Below are positions 25,941-34,318 of a stretch of 64,000 bases of DNA, piece by piece. Numbering within the stretch: the stretch's first letter is position 1; every line of letters begins with the position of its first letter. The DNA is from Bdellovibrionales bacterium Ga0074137 (GTDB lineage Bacteria > Bdellovibrionota > Bdellovibrionia > Bdellovibrionales > JAMPXM01). Both the position numbers and the translations under genes were made by a program. A model generated the notes under the pieces. The model did no database searches and was not told where the DNA came from. It was given only the letters and a program-made list of their open reading frames with translations. The stretch is from positions 62,001-126,000 of the forward strand of contig LNDT01000008.1 of assembly GCA_001464715.1 (NCBI GenBank), given 5' to 3'.

Positions 25941-25967
25941 CCAACGCTCGCGCACGCTCAACCCGAC
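25940..25967. repeat. REP-like repeat, left copy at the transposase 3' end
   Basis: A 28-bp sequence starting TCCAACGCTCGCGCACGCTC that covers the last codons and stop of the RAYT gene. It is matched in inverted orientation at 26838-26865 with two mismatches. Confidence 0.85.
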
Positions 25968-26680
25968 AATTTCCAAACTTGATTTGAATCGTAAATCTCT
26001 CGCGCGAGCGCAATGGCTTGTGCCGTTGGTAGTCCTTGAGCTTCAAACTCGTTTTTTAGGACGTACCGGTCGATCGTTCGCCAGCCGCTACGGCCGTGAA
26101 CGACTCTAGAAAATGGAATCGCATCCCAAAATTTTACACGCTCGCCATTTTCATTTCTTAACGGGTTCCCTTTGAAAGCACCACCCACTTCAAATGCAAT
26201 TCGGGCCGTGAGCAGTCGAATCCAAGAATGAAATCGCCGCCGCGCCAACATTGTGCTTCCCGGCAGCCTCACAACGAGATGTAGGTGATTGCCAACATTC
26301 ACGTACTTCTGAACTTTCACACCGTACCGTTTCGAAACTTTCGTCACAAGATCGTTAACTATGATCTTGTTCGCTCCAAGCATCGTTCGCTTTCCCGTCG
26401 CCAACTTTGAGCGAAAGCAAACATGGATCGGCTTTTGGCTGCTGAGAGGACGATGAGTCTTGGCGTGCGTGTCGCGACCAGGCGCACGTTCAGCTCCGAT
26501 GAATGTATCTTTAAGACGCGGCAAAAACGAAAGCTGCCCGGATCGACTCCGTCTTTGGCGCCGGGCGGATGTCTTTTTTTTCGTCGTGCCGCCCGAAGAA
26601 CCGCCGTTTCCAGCCGGTTTGCCGAGCGACTTACCCTTCTTGGTTTGAGATATGTTTCGGCTTTTGACTGCAGTTTTCAT
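25958..26680 (-). CDS. REP-associated tyrosine transposase (RAYT, Y1/HUH family)
   Basis: 240 aa. The first ~75 residues are a basic, Ser/Lys/Arg-rich tail. The Y1 transposase domain follows: KPIHVCFRS opens it, VNVGNHLHLVVRLP carries the HUH pair (His132, His134), and WRTIDRYVLKN holds the nucleophilic Tyr206. RAYTs are single-domain HUH nucleases that bind and cleave REP palindromes as single strands. REP-like inverted copies lie on both sides (25940-25967 and 26838-26865) and a tandem derivative lies downstream, the expected setting for an active or recently active RAYT. RAYTs are usually single-copy, domesticated genes. The long basic N-tail is unusual. Confidence 0.9.
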   Translation of the reverse strand: MKTAVKSRNISQTKKGKSLGKPAGNGGSSGGTTKKKTSARRQRRSRSGQLSFLPRLKDTFIGAERAPGRDTHAKTHRPLSSQKPIHVCFRSKLATGKRTMLGANKIIVNDLVTKVSKRYGVKVQKYVNVGNHLHLVVRLPGSTMLARRRFHSWIRLLTARIAFEVGGAFKGNPLRNENGERVKFWDAIPFSRVVHGRSGWRTIDRYVLKNEFEAQGLPTAQAIALAREIYDSNQVWKLSG

Positions 26681-26837
26681 CTTGCGGAAGCATATGTATT
26701 TTCATATACAAAATCAAGTGTCTTTTCTAATAAGAAGAGACGTTCGAGGAGATTGTCTAGAGTGAGAGTTGCGCTTGAAGTTAGACGGTCGGCTGCGAAA
26801 TTTGTACTTCAGCCTGAGGTGGTCTCATTGGACTTGA

Positions 26838-26865
26838 GTTGGGTTGAGCGTGCGCGAACGTTGGA
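26838..26865. repeat. REP-like repeat, right inverted copy
   Basis: Reverse complement begins TCCAACGTTCGCGCACGCTC and matches the copy at 25940-25967 at 26 of 28 positions. Together they bracket the RAYT gene as an inverted pair about 900 bp apart. Confidence 0.85.
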
Positions 26866-26926
26866 TCGTCTGAGGAGTTACCCATAGGACCTGCAAGGCA
26901 CCCTCACATATGCGCATCCAGAGCCG

Positions 26927-26990
26927 AATTGAAAAGCCCGCCCAGAGCCAAACCCAGAGCCAGGGTCTGAACCGGGCTCGGGCTTCAATT
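26927..26990 (-). terminator. Long hairpin terminator for the Ala-rich secreted protein gene
   Basis: Read on the minus strand, AATTGAA-GCCCG pairs with CGGGC-TTTT-CAATT, with a large loop holding smaller GC-rich pairings; the T-run follows the GC part of the stem. It begins 20 nt beyond the stop at 27011. Confidence 0.55.
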
Positions 26991-27010
26991 TGCCAATGGG
27001 TGGTCGCTGA

Positions 27011-29608
27011 TTAGCGAGCGAGGCAGGCTTGCTGTTGGTCGGCGCGGAAGTCGTCACCGAGGCTTGCTACCGAGCGAGACGGTGTTTGGTTGAGCACACG
27101 AATTGACAATGGAGCATCAGTGCCGTTAGCGACGACGTCTGTCGCTTGAACATCTAGATCAGAGACGAGATCGGACGCTCTCCCATCCAAATCAATCGAC
27201 GCGATATCCGTCGCTGCGCCTTCGACATCAACAGCTCCCACGCCGCGCACGCCGCAAAGCTGCGAGCAAATGCACATCTGATCAACTTCTTTGCTGCTGG
27301 GCGACTTTCCAGAAAGCTTGGCAATCGCGTTTCGGTAAGCGACACCGGCTTTCGCTCCGACGACTTCGCCGGTTCCAGAGACGAGCTTTTTTGCCGAATC
27401 CATCACGGCACGAACTCCGCTCAGTGCTTTCGCATCAAATCCAGAACCGGGAGCCAAAAGCGCTGCCGTGGCCTGTTTGTTTGGTGCGGCTGCTGCGACT
27501 TCAATCGCAAGAAGTCCTGCTTCACGCACTCGCTCTGCATCTGCCATGTCGCGAACAACTTCCGCCGATTTTGCCGCAGATTTTTCTCCGGACTTCGCCG
27601 CGGAACTTCCTGCAACAACGTCCGTAACCTTTGCGAGGTCCGCAGAATACTGCTTTCGCTCGGCCTCCGACATACCCTTTGTCACTTCGGCATACTCTTG
27701 AGCAACAACCAGGTTCGGTTTTTCAGGAGTTCCAAGTGCACCAGCTTTTGCCAAGGCTTCGAAACTCGCTTCGTCACTCGCCGCAGGTGCCCGACCAAGA
27801 AGTGACGAGGCCGCTTTTCCGCCCAATTCATCAAGCTTCGTTTGTGCGGCCGCTTTTGCAGCAGCAGTTGCTGCGGAACCCGCCGTGGTGGCGAGCTTCA
27901 CAACATCACCCGAACTGCCGGCGCCTGTTTTTAACTGACCTTTGGCGACAGCCGCGGCGCTAAATCGACTCAATGCTTTTGATCCGACGGCGACGGCACC
28001 GCCGACGACGGCGCCTGCTCCCATAAAGTCGAGCGGTGTCAGTAAAATCCCGATCGACGCGGACGACTTTGCTTCGTCGACATCTTTAGCTTCGACCAAA
28101 CCAGTTCGCGAGTCTTGGGCGAGATCACTGGCTCGAATCACATCAGACGCGGTCATTGCTACTCCACCAACTAGACCCGCAGTGACAGCGAGGTTTGCCG
28201 AAAGTGATGCAGCACCTGCCGTCATCGCCGAACCCATCATTGCCGCTGCACCCGGCGCAAGAGCGAACGCGACCGAAGTACCTACAGTCGCAGCCGCAAG
28301 GTAAGCAGCGTTTCGGCCTTCAACTGTTTTCAACTGATTGAAGCCCGCCGTCGCAATCGCGCAGCTGGAAGCTCCGCCCTTGTTCATTTCTTCTGTCAGC
28401 ATCTTATCAATCAACGTGCTGTAGGCCGCGTACTGAAGAAGCGACGAATCTACTTTTTTCGCCGTTAGGTCGACCTTTTCGCCGGGCTTGCGGCTCATTC
28501 TGGTCATCGACTCTTTCACATCTTTCACAAGAAGTCCGACACCGGCCGCCATAACGGCATCCGAGGCTTTTGCATCACCAATGTAAGGAAGCTCTGGAGC
28601 CTTCGAAATGGCCTCGTTGTATTTCAGAACCTGCTCACCGCGATGATTCGCAAGTGCAACACGAAGTTTTCGAGTGAAGTTCTCGGGACGCGAAAGGTCT
28701 GCCCTCTGTCTTACGAGGTCCGTTTCGCGACCACGAACTTTAAGTGGCTTTAAAAGCTCTTCGATCTCTTGCTCATGTTCTTTTCGAGCCTTAGCAATGA
28801 TCGCCTGATAATCTTTTTTTGCAGCCGCTACTTCGGCCGATGTCATCGCTGACATTTTCGGACCGAACGCAAACGCACGACTCGCATCGAGTTCTTCGTT
28901 GATCAAAAGCGACACATCGCCAGTCGCAGCCACTCGCTGAAGATCGCTCTCTGACGGAACGACCATCCTCGCCAAAGCTGCGCGGAACGAACTAACATTG
29001 GAGCTGATTCTTTGGCGAATCGCGCCGACGGAACCCTCACACGTCGAGTCTTTCTTTGTGCCTGAAAGGCAATTTTTCGCTAGCGATTCGTAATGCGATA
29101 CTTTTTTTGTCAGCTCCTCAGAAGCGCGCACGCGAACTTTCTCTAAAAAAGCACCAAGCGCCACTGAGCTTGAAACGTTTTGACCAGAGACGACTGTTCG
29201 AGATGCAAATACGCCAGAGTCCGGAACGACTTGAACTTTCAGATTGCAGCTTGCGACTTTCGAATCACACGACTTTTCGCGAGCCTGCCAGTATTTTGAA
29301 TTCTTCTGATAGTCAGAGCTTTCAACCATCAACTGACCAGAGCACGAGGGATAAGGAGACTCCTGCCCACCCATTTTAACTTCGTCTGGCGTAAGCTCTT
29401 GTTTTTTGTTTGCCGATGGCGTGGAAACCTTGGCCGCTGAACTTCCCACCACTTCACTTCGAGTGACTTCCGAAAGCGCCACAGAAGGAGCGAAAGTCGC
29501 CAGGCTGAAAACCTGAAGACCTGTAACAAAGCCAGTTGTTAAGCCCGCTGATAGGCACGTCGATAGAAAGGAGAACCCAACAGATTTATTCATAATGTAT
29601 TTCATCAT
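27011..29608 (-). CDS. Large Ala-rich exported protein, function unknown
   Basis: About 865 aa from ATG 29608 (alternatives 29605, 29593, or upstream inside the kinase gene; no strong ribosome binding site at any). A signal peptide is likely (FSFLSTCLSAGL to SVALSEV). Then: a Cys-containing domain (SYPSCSGQ-like, CDSKVASC, NCLSGTKKDSTCEG), a helical Lys/Glu-rich region (~residues 230-340), hydrophobic Ala/Gly-rich segments (~430-560) that could insert in membranes, an Ala/Lys/Glu coiled region, and a C-terminal CICSQLCG cysteine cluster followed by an Asp-rich stretch. No family is recognised. The gene follows a two-component system on the same strand with 55 nt between, so it may be regulated with it. 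Confidence 0.75.
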   Translation of the reverse strand: MMKYIMNKSVGFSFLSTCLSAGLTTGFVTGLQVFSLATFAPSVALSEVTRSEVVGSSAAKVSTPSANKKQELTPDEVKMGGQESPYPSCSGQLMVESSDYQKNSKYWQAREKSCDSKVASCNLKVQVVPDSGVFASRTVVSGQNVSSSVALGAFLEKVRVRASEELTKKVSHYESLAKNCLSGTKKDSTCEGSVGAIRQRISSNVSSFRAALARMVVPSESDLQRVAATGDVSLLINEELDASRAFAFGPKMSAMTSAEVAAAKKDYQAIIAKARKEHEQEIEELLKPLKVRGRETDLVRQRADLSRPENFTRKLRVALANHRGEQVLKYNEAISKAPELPYIGDAKASDAVMAAGVGLLVKDVKESMTRMSRKPGEKVDLTAKKVDSSLLQYAAYSTLIDKMLTEEMNKGGASSCAIATAGFNQLKTVEGRNAAYLAAATVGTSVAFALAPGAAAMMGSAMTAGAASLSANLAVTAGLVGGVAMTASDVIRASDLAQDSRTGLVEAKDVDEAKSSASIGILLTPLDFMGAGAVVGGAVAVGSKALSRFSAAAVAKGQLKTGAGSSGDVVKLATTAGSAATAAAKAAAQTKLDELGGKAASSLLGRAPAASDEASFEALAKAGALGTPEKPNLVVAQEYAEVTKGMSEAERKQYSADLAKVTDVVAGSSAAKSGEKSAAKSAEVVRDMADAERVREAGLLAIEVAAAAPNKQATAALLAPGSGFDAKALSGVRAVMDSAKKLVSGTGEVVGAKAGVAYRNAIAKLSGKSPSSKEVDQMCICSQLCGVRGVGAVDVEGAATDIASIDLDGRASDLVSDLDVQATDVVANGTDAPLSIRVLNQTPSRSVASLGDDFRADQQQACLAR

Positions 29609-29663
29609 TATGCTTATCGGAATTCCATTCTGAGACTCGAGAGAACTGGCCGAAAAGACAGTC

Positions 29664-31112
29664 TCAGGTTGAGACAGGGAGCTCAATTCGGAAAGTCGTA
29701 CCTCGACCCACTTCGGACCGACCCTCTATTTTGCCGCCGTGGGACTGGATGATAGCCTGGGCCATAGATAAACCAAGACCAAATCCGCCCGTCTCACGCA
29801 CCCGAGACGAATCTGCACGAAAGAACGGCTCAAACATACGCTGACTCTGCTCATCCGTCATTCCGAGTCCGTGGTCTTGGATCTCGACGACAAAAAGGTC
29901 GTCACCATTTTTAGACGCTGCTTTTTCCATTCGGATCTCTACGGCGCGAGTTTGGTGTTTGGAAAACTTGATGGCGTTCTCGATCAGATTTCGAAGGGCT
30001 CGCTTCATGAGTCGCGGATCGACAGGCAAAATCCACGGCCCCTCCAGAACACGGTATTCGACGCCCGGCTTCTCACTTAAAAGTGGGTTTAATACATCGC
30101 GCAGTACCAGACTCAAATCTGTCGGCTTTTTTTGGAGGTGACGCACATCACTCCCGTCATGACCCACCGATTCAGATAAACGGTAGAGCTCCAAAAGTTC
30201 CGAGACCAGCTCTTCCATCTCTCGAACATCACTTTGGATCTGTTGTCGAAGCTCAAAAGCCGCACTCGCGGTGGGCAAGCTTTCATCTTTCACGGCGAGG
30301 TTTTGAGGAAGCATCTCGGCCGCCATTTTTATTCGGCCCAAAGGACTTCTCAACTCGTGGCTTACGTCCATCAGAAGGCGATCTTTTGATTTCAACTGCA
30401 GTTGAATTTTTTCAGCCATTCCGTTGAAAGCTTCAGCCATGTGGCGAAACTCACCACGAGTCTTGATCGAGACCCGGTAATCCAAATTGCCCTTTGCAAT
30501 TTCCCCGACTCCCACCATGAGCGGTTTCATAGGGCGCAAAAGCCAATTCGTTACAATCAAGATGGTCAGCATCAAAAACGCCATCGTGAATGCAAAGCCG
30601 CTGAAAGCCCTGAGGCCCGCCTGAAGACCTTCGCGAAAGGGTGCAAAGAAAACATAATTCCGCCCGTGTCTTTCGACGACGGCAAACATTCGACTGTCTA
30701 CGCGACCAATAAGAAAATCTCCTAGCCTCGATTTTAGAGACGTCGGGCGTAAATCTCTAAGCCGTTCTTCATTTCTAATTTCGTTTAAAACATCATCCCA
30801 CTTCGGAAGATCCACGGTCGTCGCAAACAAGACGGTTTCCCCTTCTCGAACCAAAAGGTCCAAGCGAAGATCCTTAAGTAACTCGCGCGCACGAGTTTCC
30901 TTCGGTGGATTCTCCATTTGATCGACAACGTTAATGAGATGCGCGCGAAGATTGATCCAAACGACTTTGGGAAGCTGATCCCGCCATGGACCGCGCCAGG
31001 GCTTGGAGAATCCCCACGCCAAGGCTCCGAGAAGGATCAGCGCCGCCGTAAAAATAATCGCGACTTTCGCGCCCAGTGTGAAACTGCCGAACTTGTAGCG
31101 AAGACTCCTCAT
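29664..31112 (-). CDS. Sensor histidine kinase, CpxA-like
   Basis: 482 aa from ATG 31112. Two membrane helices (FTLGAKVAIIFTAALILLGALAW and near residues 165-190) enclose a periplasmic sensor domain of ~110 residues; a HAMP domain follows, then the kinase core: H-box DVSHELRSPLGRIK, N-box LRNLIENAIKFS, D-box VEIQDHGLGM and G-boxes GGFGLGLSMA. It autophosphorylates on His and passes phosphate to the neighbouring regulator, whose stop it overlaps (ATGA). The divergent Spy/CpxP-like lipoprotein gene supports an envelope-stress role as for Cpx; the signal itself cannot be read. Confidence 0.92.
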   Translation of the reverse strand: MRSLRYKFGSFTLGAKVAIIFTAALILLGALAWGFSKPWRGPWRDQLPKVVWINLRAHLINVVDQMENPPKETRARELLKDLRLDLLVREGETVLFATTVDLPKWDDVLNEIRNEERLRDLRPTSLKSRLGDFLIGRVDSRMFAVVERHGRNYVFFAPFREGLQAGLRAFSGFAFTMAFLMLTILIVTNWLLRPMKPLMVGVGEIAKGNLDYRVSIKTRGEFRHMAEAFNGMAEKIQLQLKSKDRLLMDVSHELRSPLGRIKMAAEMLPQNLAVKDESLPTASAAFELRQQIQSDVREMEELVSELLELYRLSESVGHDGSDVRHLQKKPTDLSLVLRDVLNPLLSEKPGVEYRVLEGPWILPVDPRLMKRALRNLIENAIKFSKHQTRAVEIRMEKAASKNGDDLFVVEIQDHGLGMTDEQSQRMFEPFFRADSSRVRETGGFGLGLSMAQAIIQSHGGKIEGRSEVGRGTTFRIELPVST

Positions 31113-31813
31113 GGCTGTTTCACAACGGTGCCGATAAAGGCGTAACCTGTGCCCCAAATAGTTTTAATGAACTGCGGATGCTTTGGATCGTCTCCCAGCT
31201 TTTGCCGCAGGCGACTCATGGTGATATCAATCACTCGATTGGTTGCATCCCATTCGACGCCTCTCAAGGCCTCCATAATTTGATCTCGGTCCAAAGATTC
31301 ACCGGATCGCTGCATGAGAAGCTCAAGAGCCGCAAATTCCGACGTCGTCAGCTGAAGATTTCTATCCCCGACACGCGCCTCACGCTGCTTTCGGTCCAGC
31401 ACAAGAGACCCAGCAGTTAAAGTAAATGATTCGGGGGCTTCGCTCGGACTCAAAGTATTTGATCGTCGATGCAGCGCTTGAAGTCTTGCGACCAGTTCGC
31501 GCGGCTCAAAGGGTTTGGGAAGATAGTCATCTGCACCAAGTTCAAGACCCACAACGCGGTCGGTGACATCTCCTCGAGCCGTCAGCATTAAAACTGGAAC
31601 GGTCGATCGCTCTCGAATTTCACGCAGCACTTGAAAGCCATCAATTTCTGGAAGCATCAAATCAAGAATCACGACGTCGAATTTCTCTGCCCACAACTTA
31701 CCAAGACCAGCGCTGGGTCGATCCACCGTCTCCAGCGAAATTCCAAACGGCTCGACGTACTGCTTCGTCAGAGCCGTAAGTTTCACATCATCGTCGATCA
31801 TTAAGGCTTTCAT
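31109..31813 (-). CDS. Response regulator, OmpR/CpxR type
   Basis: 234 aa, standard for OmpR-type regulators. The receiver has the acidic pair (IDDD), phosphorylated Asp in VVILDLMLPEIDGF, Thr in LMLTAR and Lys in YLPKPF. The C-terminal winged helix contains LTTSEFAALELLM and IDITMSRLRQKLGDDP...IKTIWGTGYAF. It binds DNA when phosphorylated by the kinase encoded directly downstream. The 184-bp gap to the divergent lipoprotein gene probably holds its operators, but I could not identify a clean CpxR box. Confidence 0.95.
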   Translation of the reverse strand: MKALMIDDDVKLTALTKQYVEPFGISLETVDRPSAGLGKLWAEKFDVVILDLMLPEIDGFQVLREIRERSTVPVLMLTARGDVTDRVVGLELGADDYLPKPFEPRELVARLQALHRRSNTLSPSEAPESFTLTAGSLVLDRKQREARVGDRNLQLTTSEFAALELLMQRSGESLDRDQIMEALRGVEWDATNRVIDITMSRLRQKLGDDPKHPQFIKTIWGTGYAFIGTVVKQP

Positions 31814-31997
31814 TGTTCTAGCTTATTACGAAGGCGCTGCGACGGGAAGCCGCCACAGACCGGTTTGAGCCGCGTTCAACACTTTGTTACAACTCGTTTC
31901 ACAGTTGAAAAGACTTTCTAGCTCACTTTGCTACGCTAAAAATGGTAGAAAACTGATGTTAAACTAAACTGCGCTTCAAAACCCGGAGGTTCACCCA

Positions 31998-32438
31998 ATG
32001 ACCAAACCCACTCGCCGTCTTATCACGACCGCCGCTGCCCTCGTCGCACTCTTCTTGGTCTCTGGCTGCAAAATGAGCCCCGAGGAAAAAGCTGAAAAAG
32101 CGACGAGCATCGCTACGAGTAAACTCGATCTGGATCCGACTCAAGAAGCTGAGTTCCAAAAGTTGGCGCAACTGGCCGCCGCCGATTACAAAGCTATGCG
32201 GGGCGAGCGAAAAACAATGGCCGCAGAGATCGAAAAACAAATTTTGTCCGAGAAAGCCGACACAACGGCAATAAAGTCTATGCTTCAGGCTCAAAGCAAA
32301 AAGCGCGATGAGCTGACAACAAAGTGGGTTGATCTTACCGCGGGCTTTCACTCGAAACTAAAGCCCGAGCAGAAACAAAAAGCGCTGAAGCTTTTAAAGA
32401 AATTCACTGATCGATGGACAGACCAGGACGAGAAGTAA
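31998..32438 (+). CDS. Spy/CpxP-like lipoprotein (LTxxQ-type)
   Basis: 146 aa. Signal peptide with lipobox VSGC (Cys24). The mature part is a charged, all-helical domain with heptad-like Lys/Glu/Ala repeats; it resembles Spy/CpxP proteins in length and in two recurring segments, DLDPTQEAEFQKL and LKPEQKQKALKLL, standing where the LTxxQ motifs occur. Such proteins bind unfolded periplasmic proteins and dampen their kinase. Being a lipoprotein is unusual for this family. Divergent from a CpxAR-like system, with CCGGAGG before the ATG. Its 3' end overlaps the convergent gene by 35 bp. Confidence 0.8.
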   Translation: MTKPTRRLITTAAALVALFLVSGCKMSPEEKAEKATSIATSKLDLDPTQEAEFQKLAQLAAADYKAMRGERKTMAAEIEKQILSEKADTTAIKSMLQAQSKKRDELTTKWVDLTAGFHSKLKPEQKQKALKLLKKFTDRWTDQDEK

Positions 32439-33423
32439 CTCGGTCGTTCTCGAAAGCGGCAATCACCGCTTGAAACCACGGGCCGAGTCGTTCGGGCTCG
32501 GCCTTGTGGCTCATACCCGGAACCGGAATCACAAAGCCTGGCTGAACAACCGACTCGTGGAATGTCGTAAATCCATCGTTGGGACCTTTTCCAATCATTG
32601 CGCTTTCAACGGCGGAGGGAAACCCGACCATAGACACACAAGCAAAAGGAAGTCCGCGAAGGTCCACGGGGCACCGTAAACGCGGGTTCATGGAGTCCAA
32701 TTGACGGCCGATCGAGGCCGGTCGACCTTCCATCCAGTTTCTGAACTCGGACATTTTGCGACCCAATAAATTTTTGCGAAGAGACGTTACACCCGAAGCA
32801 CCTTGAACATGACCCGCGACATTGACCCACAACTGAAGGCCCGCAAGTTCGTGAGGCGATGTTTTGAGAAGCTGCTCCAGCAAGAGTCGAAATTCTGCCG
32901 CGCCTTGCCCGAGAGTGGCGATGATTCGGCGATCATGAGGACGAGAAAGAAGCTCTTCACGAATCAGTTCCGCATTCGCCAAAAGTCCGTTTCGCTTTTC
33001 AGTTTGAAGGACTTCTGTAGTGACGCCGGCTTTACGTCCCCACGCTCGCCACGTCTCGACATGAGCTCCCCAACCGGCACCCGGGCCGACACTCTCAACC
33101 ACGCAGAGTTCAGCTCGTTCGGCGATGGGTTTAAACCCTTCGGTGCCGCGCGAAAGTTGGACATCGCGGTACATTCGGTCCACACGTTCCAAAAAGTATC
33201 GGTTCGGACGAAGAGTCGACAAAATTTTTATCAGCGCCATCGAAACCAAATCAAAACCAAACGACCGAGTCATATCTTCCAACTCACGCACATTCGGAAG
33301 TCGATCGGGAAACGCGTCGACGATCAACTTCGCCTTGTGAGCCAAGTTCACCGGCGTGCGATCTCCCGCGTCCGGAACTTGCGGCCACCCCAAGGCGACC
33401 TCTGGCTTCACATCTGGTTGCAT
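32404..33423 (-). CDS. Hypothetical protein, possible alpha/beta-hydrolase-like
   Basis: 339 aa, soluble, no signal peptide. A segment RRIIATLGQGAAEFRLLLEQLL followed by LQLWVNVAGHVQGA reads like the nucleophile-elbow region and following strand of an alpha/beta hydrolase, but the serine of GxSxG is replaced (GQGAA), so catalysis is doubtful. Near the end GFVIPVPGMSHKAEPERLGPW could hold the His loop. The start overlaps the stop of the upstream lipoprotein gene by one base (TAATG), so the two form an operon. The 3' end overlaps the convergent CpxP-like gene by 35 bp. Confidence 0.65.
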   Translation of the reverse strand: MQPDVKPEVALGWPQVPDAGDRTPVNLAHKAKLIVDAFPDRLPNVRELEDMTRSFGFDLVSMALIKILSTLRPNRYFLERVDRMYRDVQLSRGTEGFKPIAERAELCVVESVGPGAGWGAHVETWRAWGRKAGVTTEVLQTEKRNGLLANAELIREELLSRPHDRRIIATLGQGAAEFRLLLEQLLKTSPHELAGLQLWVNVAGHVQGASGVTSLRKNLLGRKMSEFRNWMEGRPASIGRQLDSMNPRLRCPVDLRGLPFACVSMVGFPSAVESAMIGKGPNDGFTTFHESVVQPGFVIPVPGMSHKAEPERLGPWFQAVIAAFENDRVTSRPGLSIDQ

Positions 33424-34106
33424 TAGGGCTTCTTCTCTTCGCTAGAAAGATCTCCGGGAACATTGCCCATGGGCTGCGAAAGTCGACGCGTGTCTTGTTT
33501 GAGGCGCGCTTGCTCGTCTTTTCGAGACTTGAGTTCAGCTTGGCAAATTTCCACTTTATCTTCGTATTCGTCTTGGCGCTTCTGCAGAACAAGTTTGTAC
33601 TGCTTAAAGCGGTCGATTCGATCTTTCAAAAACTCTTCGCTGACACCGATCAGCTGCTTTTTATCGTCGAGACCAATTTTGTACTCTTCTTCTTTGTCGG
33701 TGACGCGATCGATAGGCTCGGTGAATTGAAGTTTTCCGTCGCCCCCCAAAGACTTCAGAGAAATATCGGCGCGGCAATCTTTCAGAACTCCATAAAGACC
33801 TTTTGAACCGTACTTGCGGTTTCCGTAAACGCGGTCTTCAAGTTCGTAGACTTCATTTTGAAGACGCCGAAGCTCTTCGTTCATCATAACTTTCTTTTGA
33901 ACGATCATGTTTCCGTCTTTGACACCCAAAGCCGTATCGCCCGAAATTTGCCCCTTGTTGTCGATGGTCGTGTCGACCGTCTCGGCTTTGTGCCGATTGC
34001 TAGAGCATCCGCTCAATGTCCATGTCAGCAGGCCGGCCGAGAGAAGTACAAGACCGAGAAAAGAAAACTCGCTAAACAGAGACTTTAGATTCTTGGAAGG
34101 GCCCAT
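33423..34106 (-). CDS. Coiled-coil lipoprotein, hypothetical
   Basis: 227 aa. Signal peptide with lipobox LSGC (Cys34). The mature protein has two long charged helical stretches, residues ~75-95 (MMNEELRRLQNEVYELEDRV) and ~150-215 (DRIDRFKQYKLVLQKRQDEYEDKV), typical of coiled coils, with Cys in LKDCRAD and EICQAEL. It is probably a periplasmic structural or envelope-linking lipoprotein. It is translationally coupled to the hydrolase-like gene downstream. The family is not recognised. Confidence 0.75.
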   Translation of the reverse strand: MGPSKNLKSLFSEFSFLGLVLLSAGLLTWTLSGCSSNRHKAETVDTTIDNKGQISGDTALGVKDGNMIVQKKVMMNEELRRLQNEVYELEDRVYGNRKYGSKGLYGVLKDCRADISLKSLGGDGKLQFTEPIDRVTDKEEEYKIGLDDKKQLIGVSEEFLKDRIDRFKQYKLVLQKRQDEYEDKVEICQAELKSRKDEQARLKQDTRRLSQPMGNVPGDLSSEEKKP

Positions 34107-34318
34107 ATTGAAAACGACTCCTTGATGCGGATTTCTAACGACTTCGATTCATTCTTACTCAGCGTAGAGATCCTTTGCTACTTTCTCCATCTGTTTTTTT
34201 CGGGTCTTGGTTTCCGGGCTATTAACATTTCATTTCAACAGGTTAACGCGTCGCGATTTCGACTTTGACCGCCAAAGTGCTGTGACGGAATCGTTCCAAC
34301 TGCGGTACGATCTCAAGG
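34107..34318. promoter_or_regulatory. Divergent intergenic region between lipoprotein and lysC
   Basis: 212 bp that must contain promoters for both directions. I looked for a lysine riboswitch ahead of lysC and saw none of its conserved core. A T-rich tract lies near 34193-34200. No operator is assigned. Confidence 0.3.

Larger units (their letters stand above)
26681..27010. other. 330-bp intergenic region with a REP copy and a terminator
   Basis: Upstream side of the RAYT gene. It holds an AT-rich stretch directly before the gene (about 26690-26745, likely its promoter), the inverted REP copy and the terminator of the large secreted-protein gene. I see no coding frame worth reporting. Confidence 0.5.

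Noticed and set aside
34107-34318. Lysine riboswitch ahead of lysC-lysA
   Set aside because: None of the conserved lysine-riboswitch core segments is visible.
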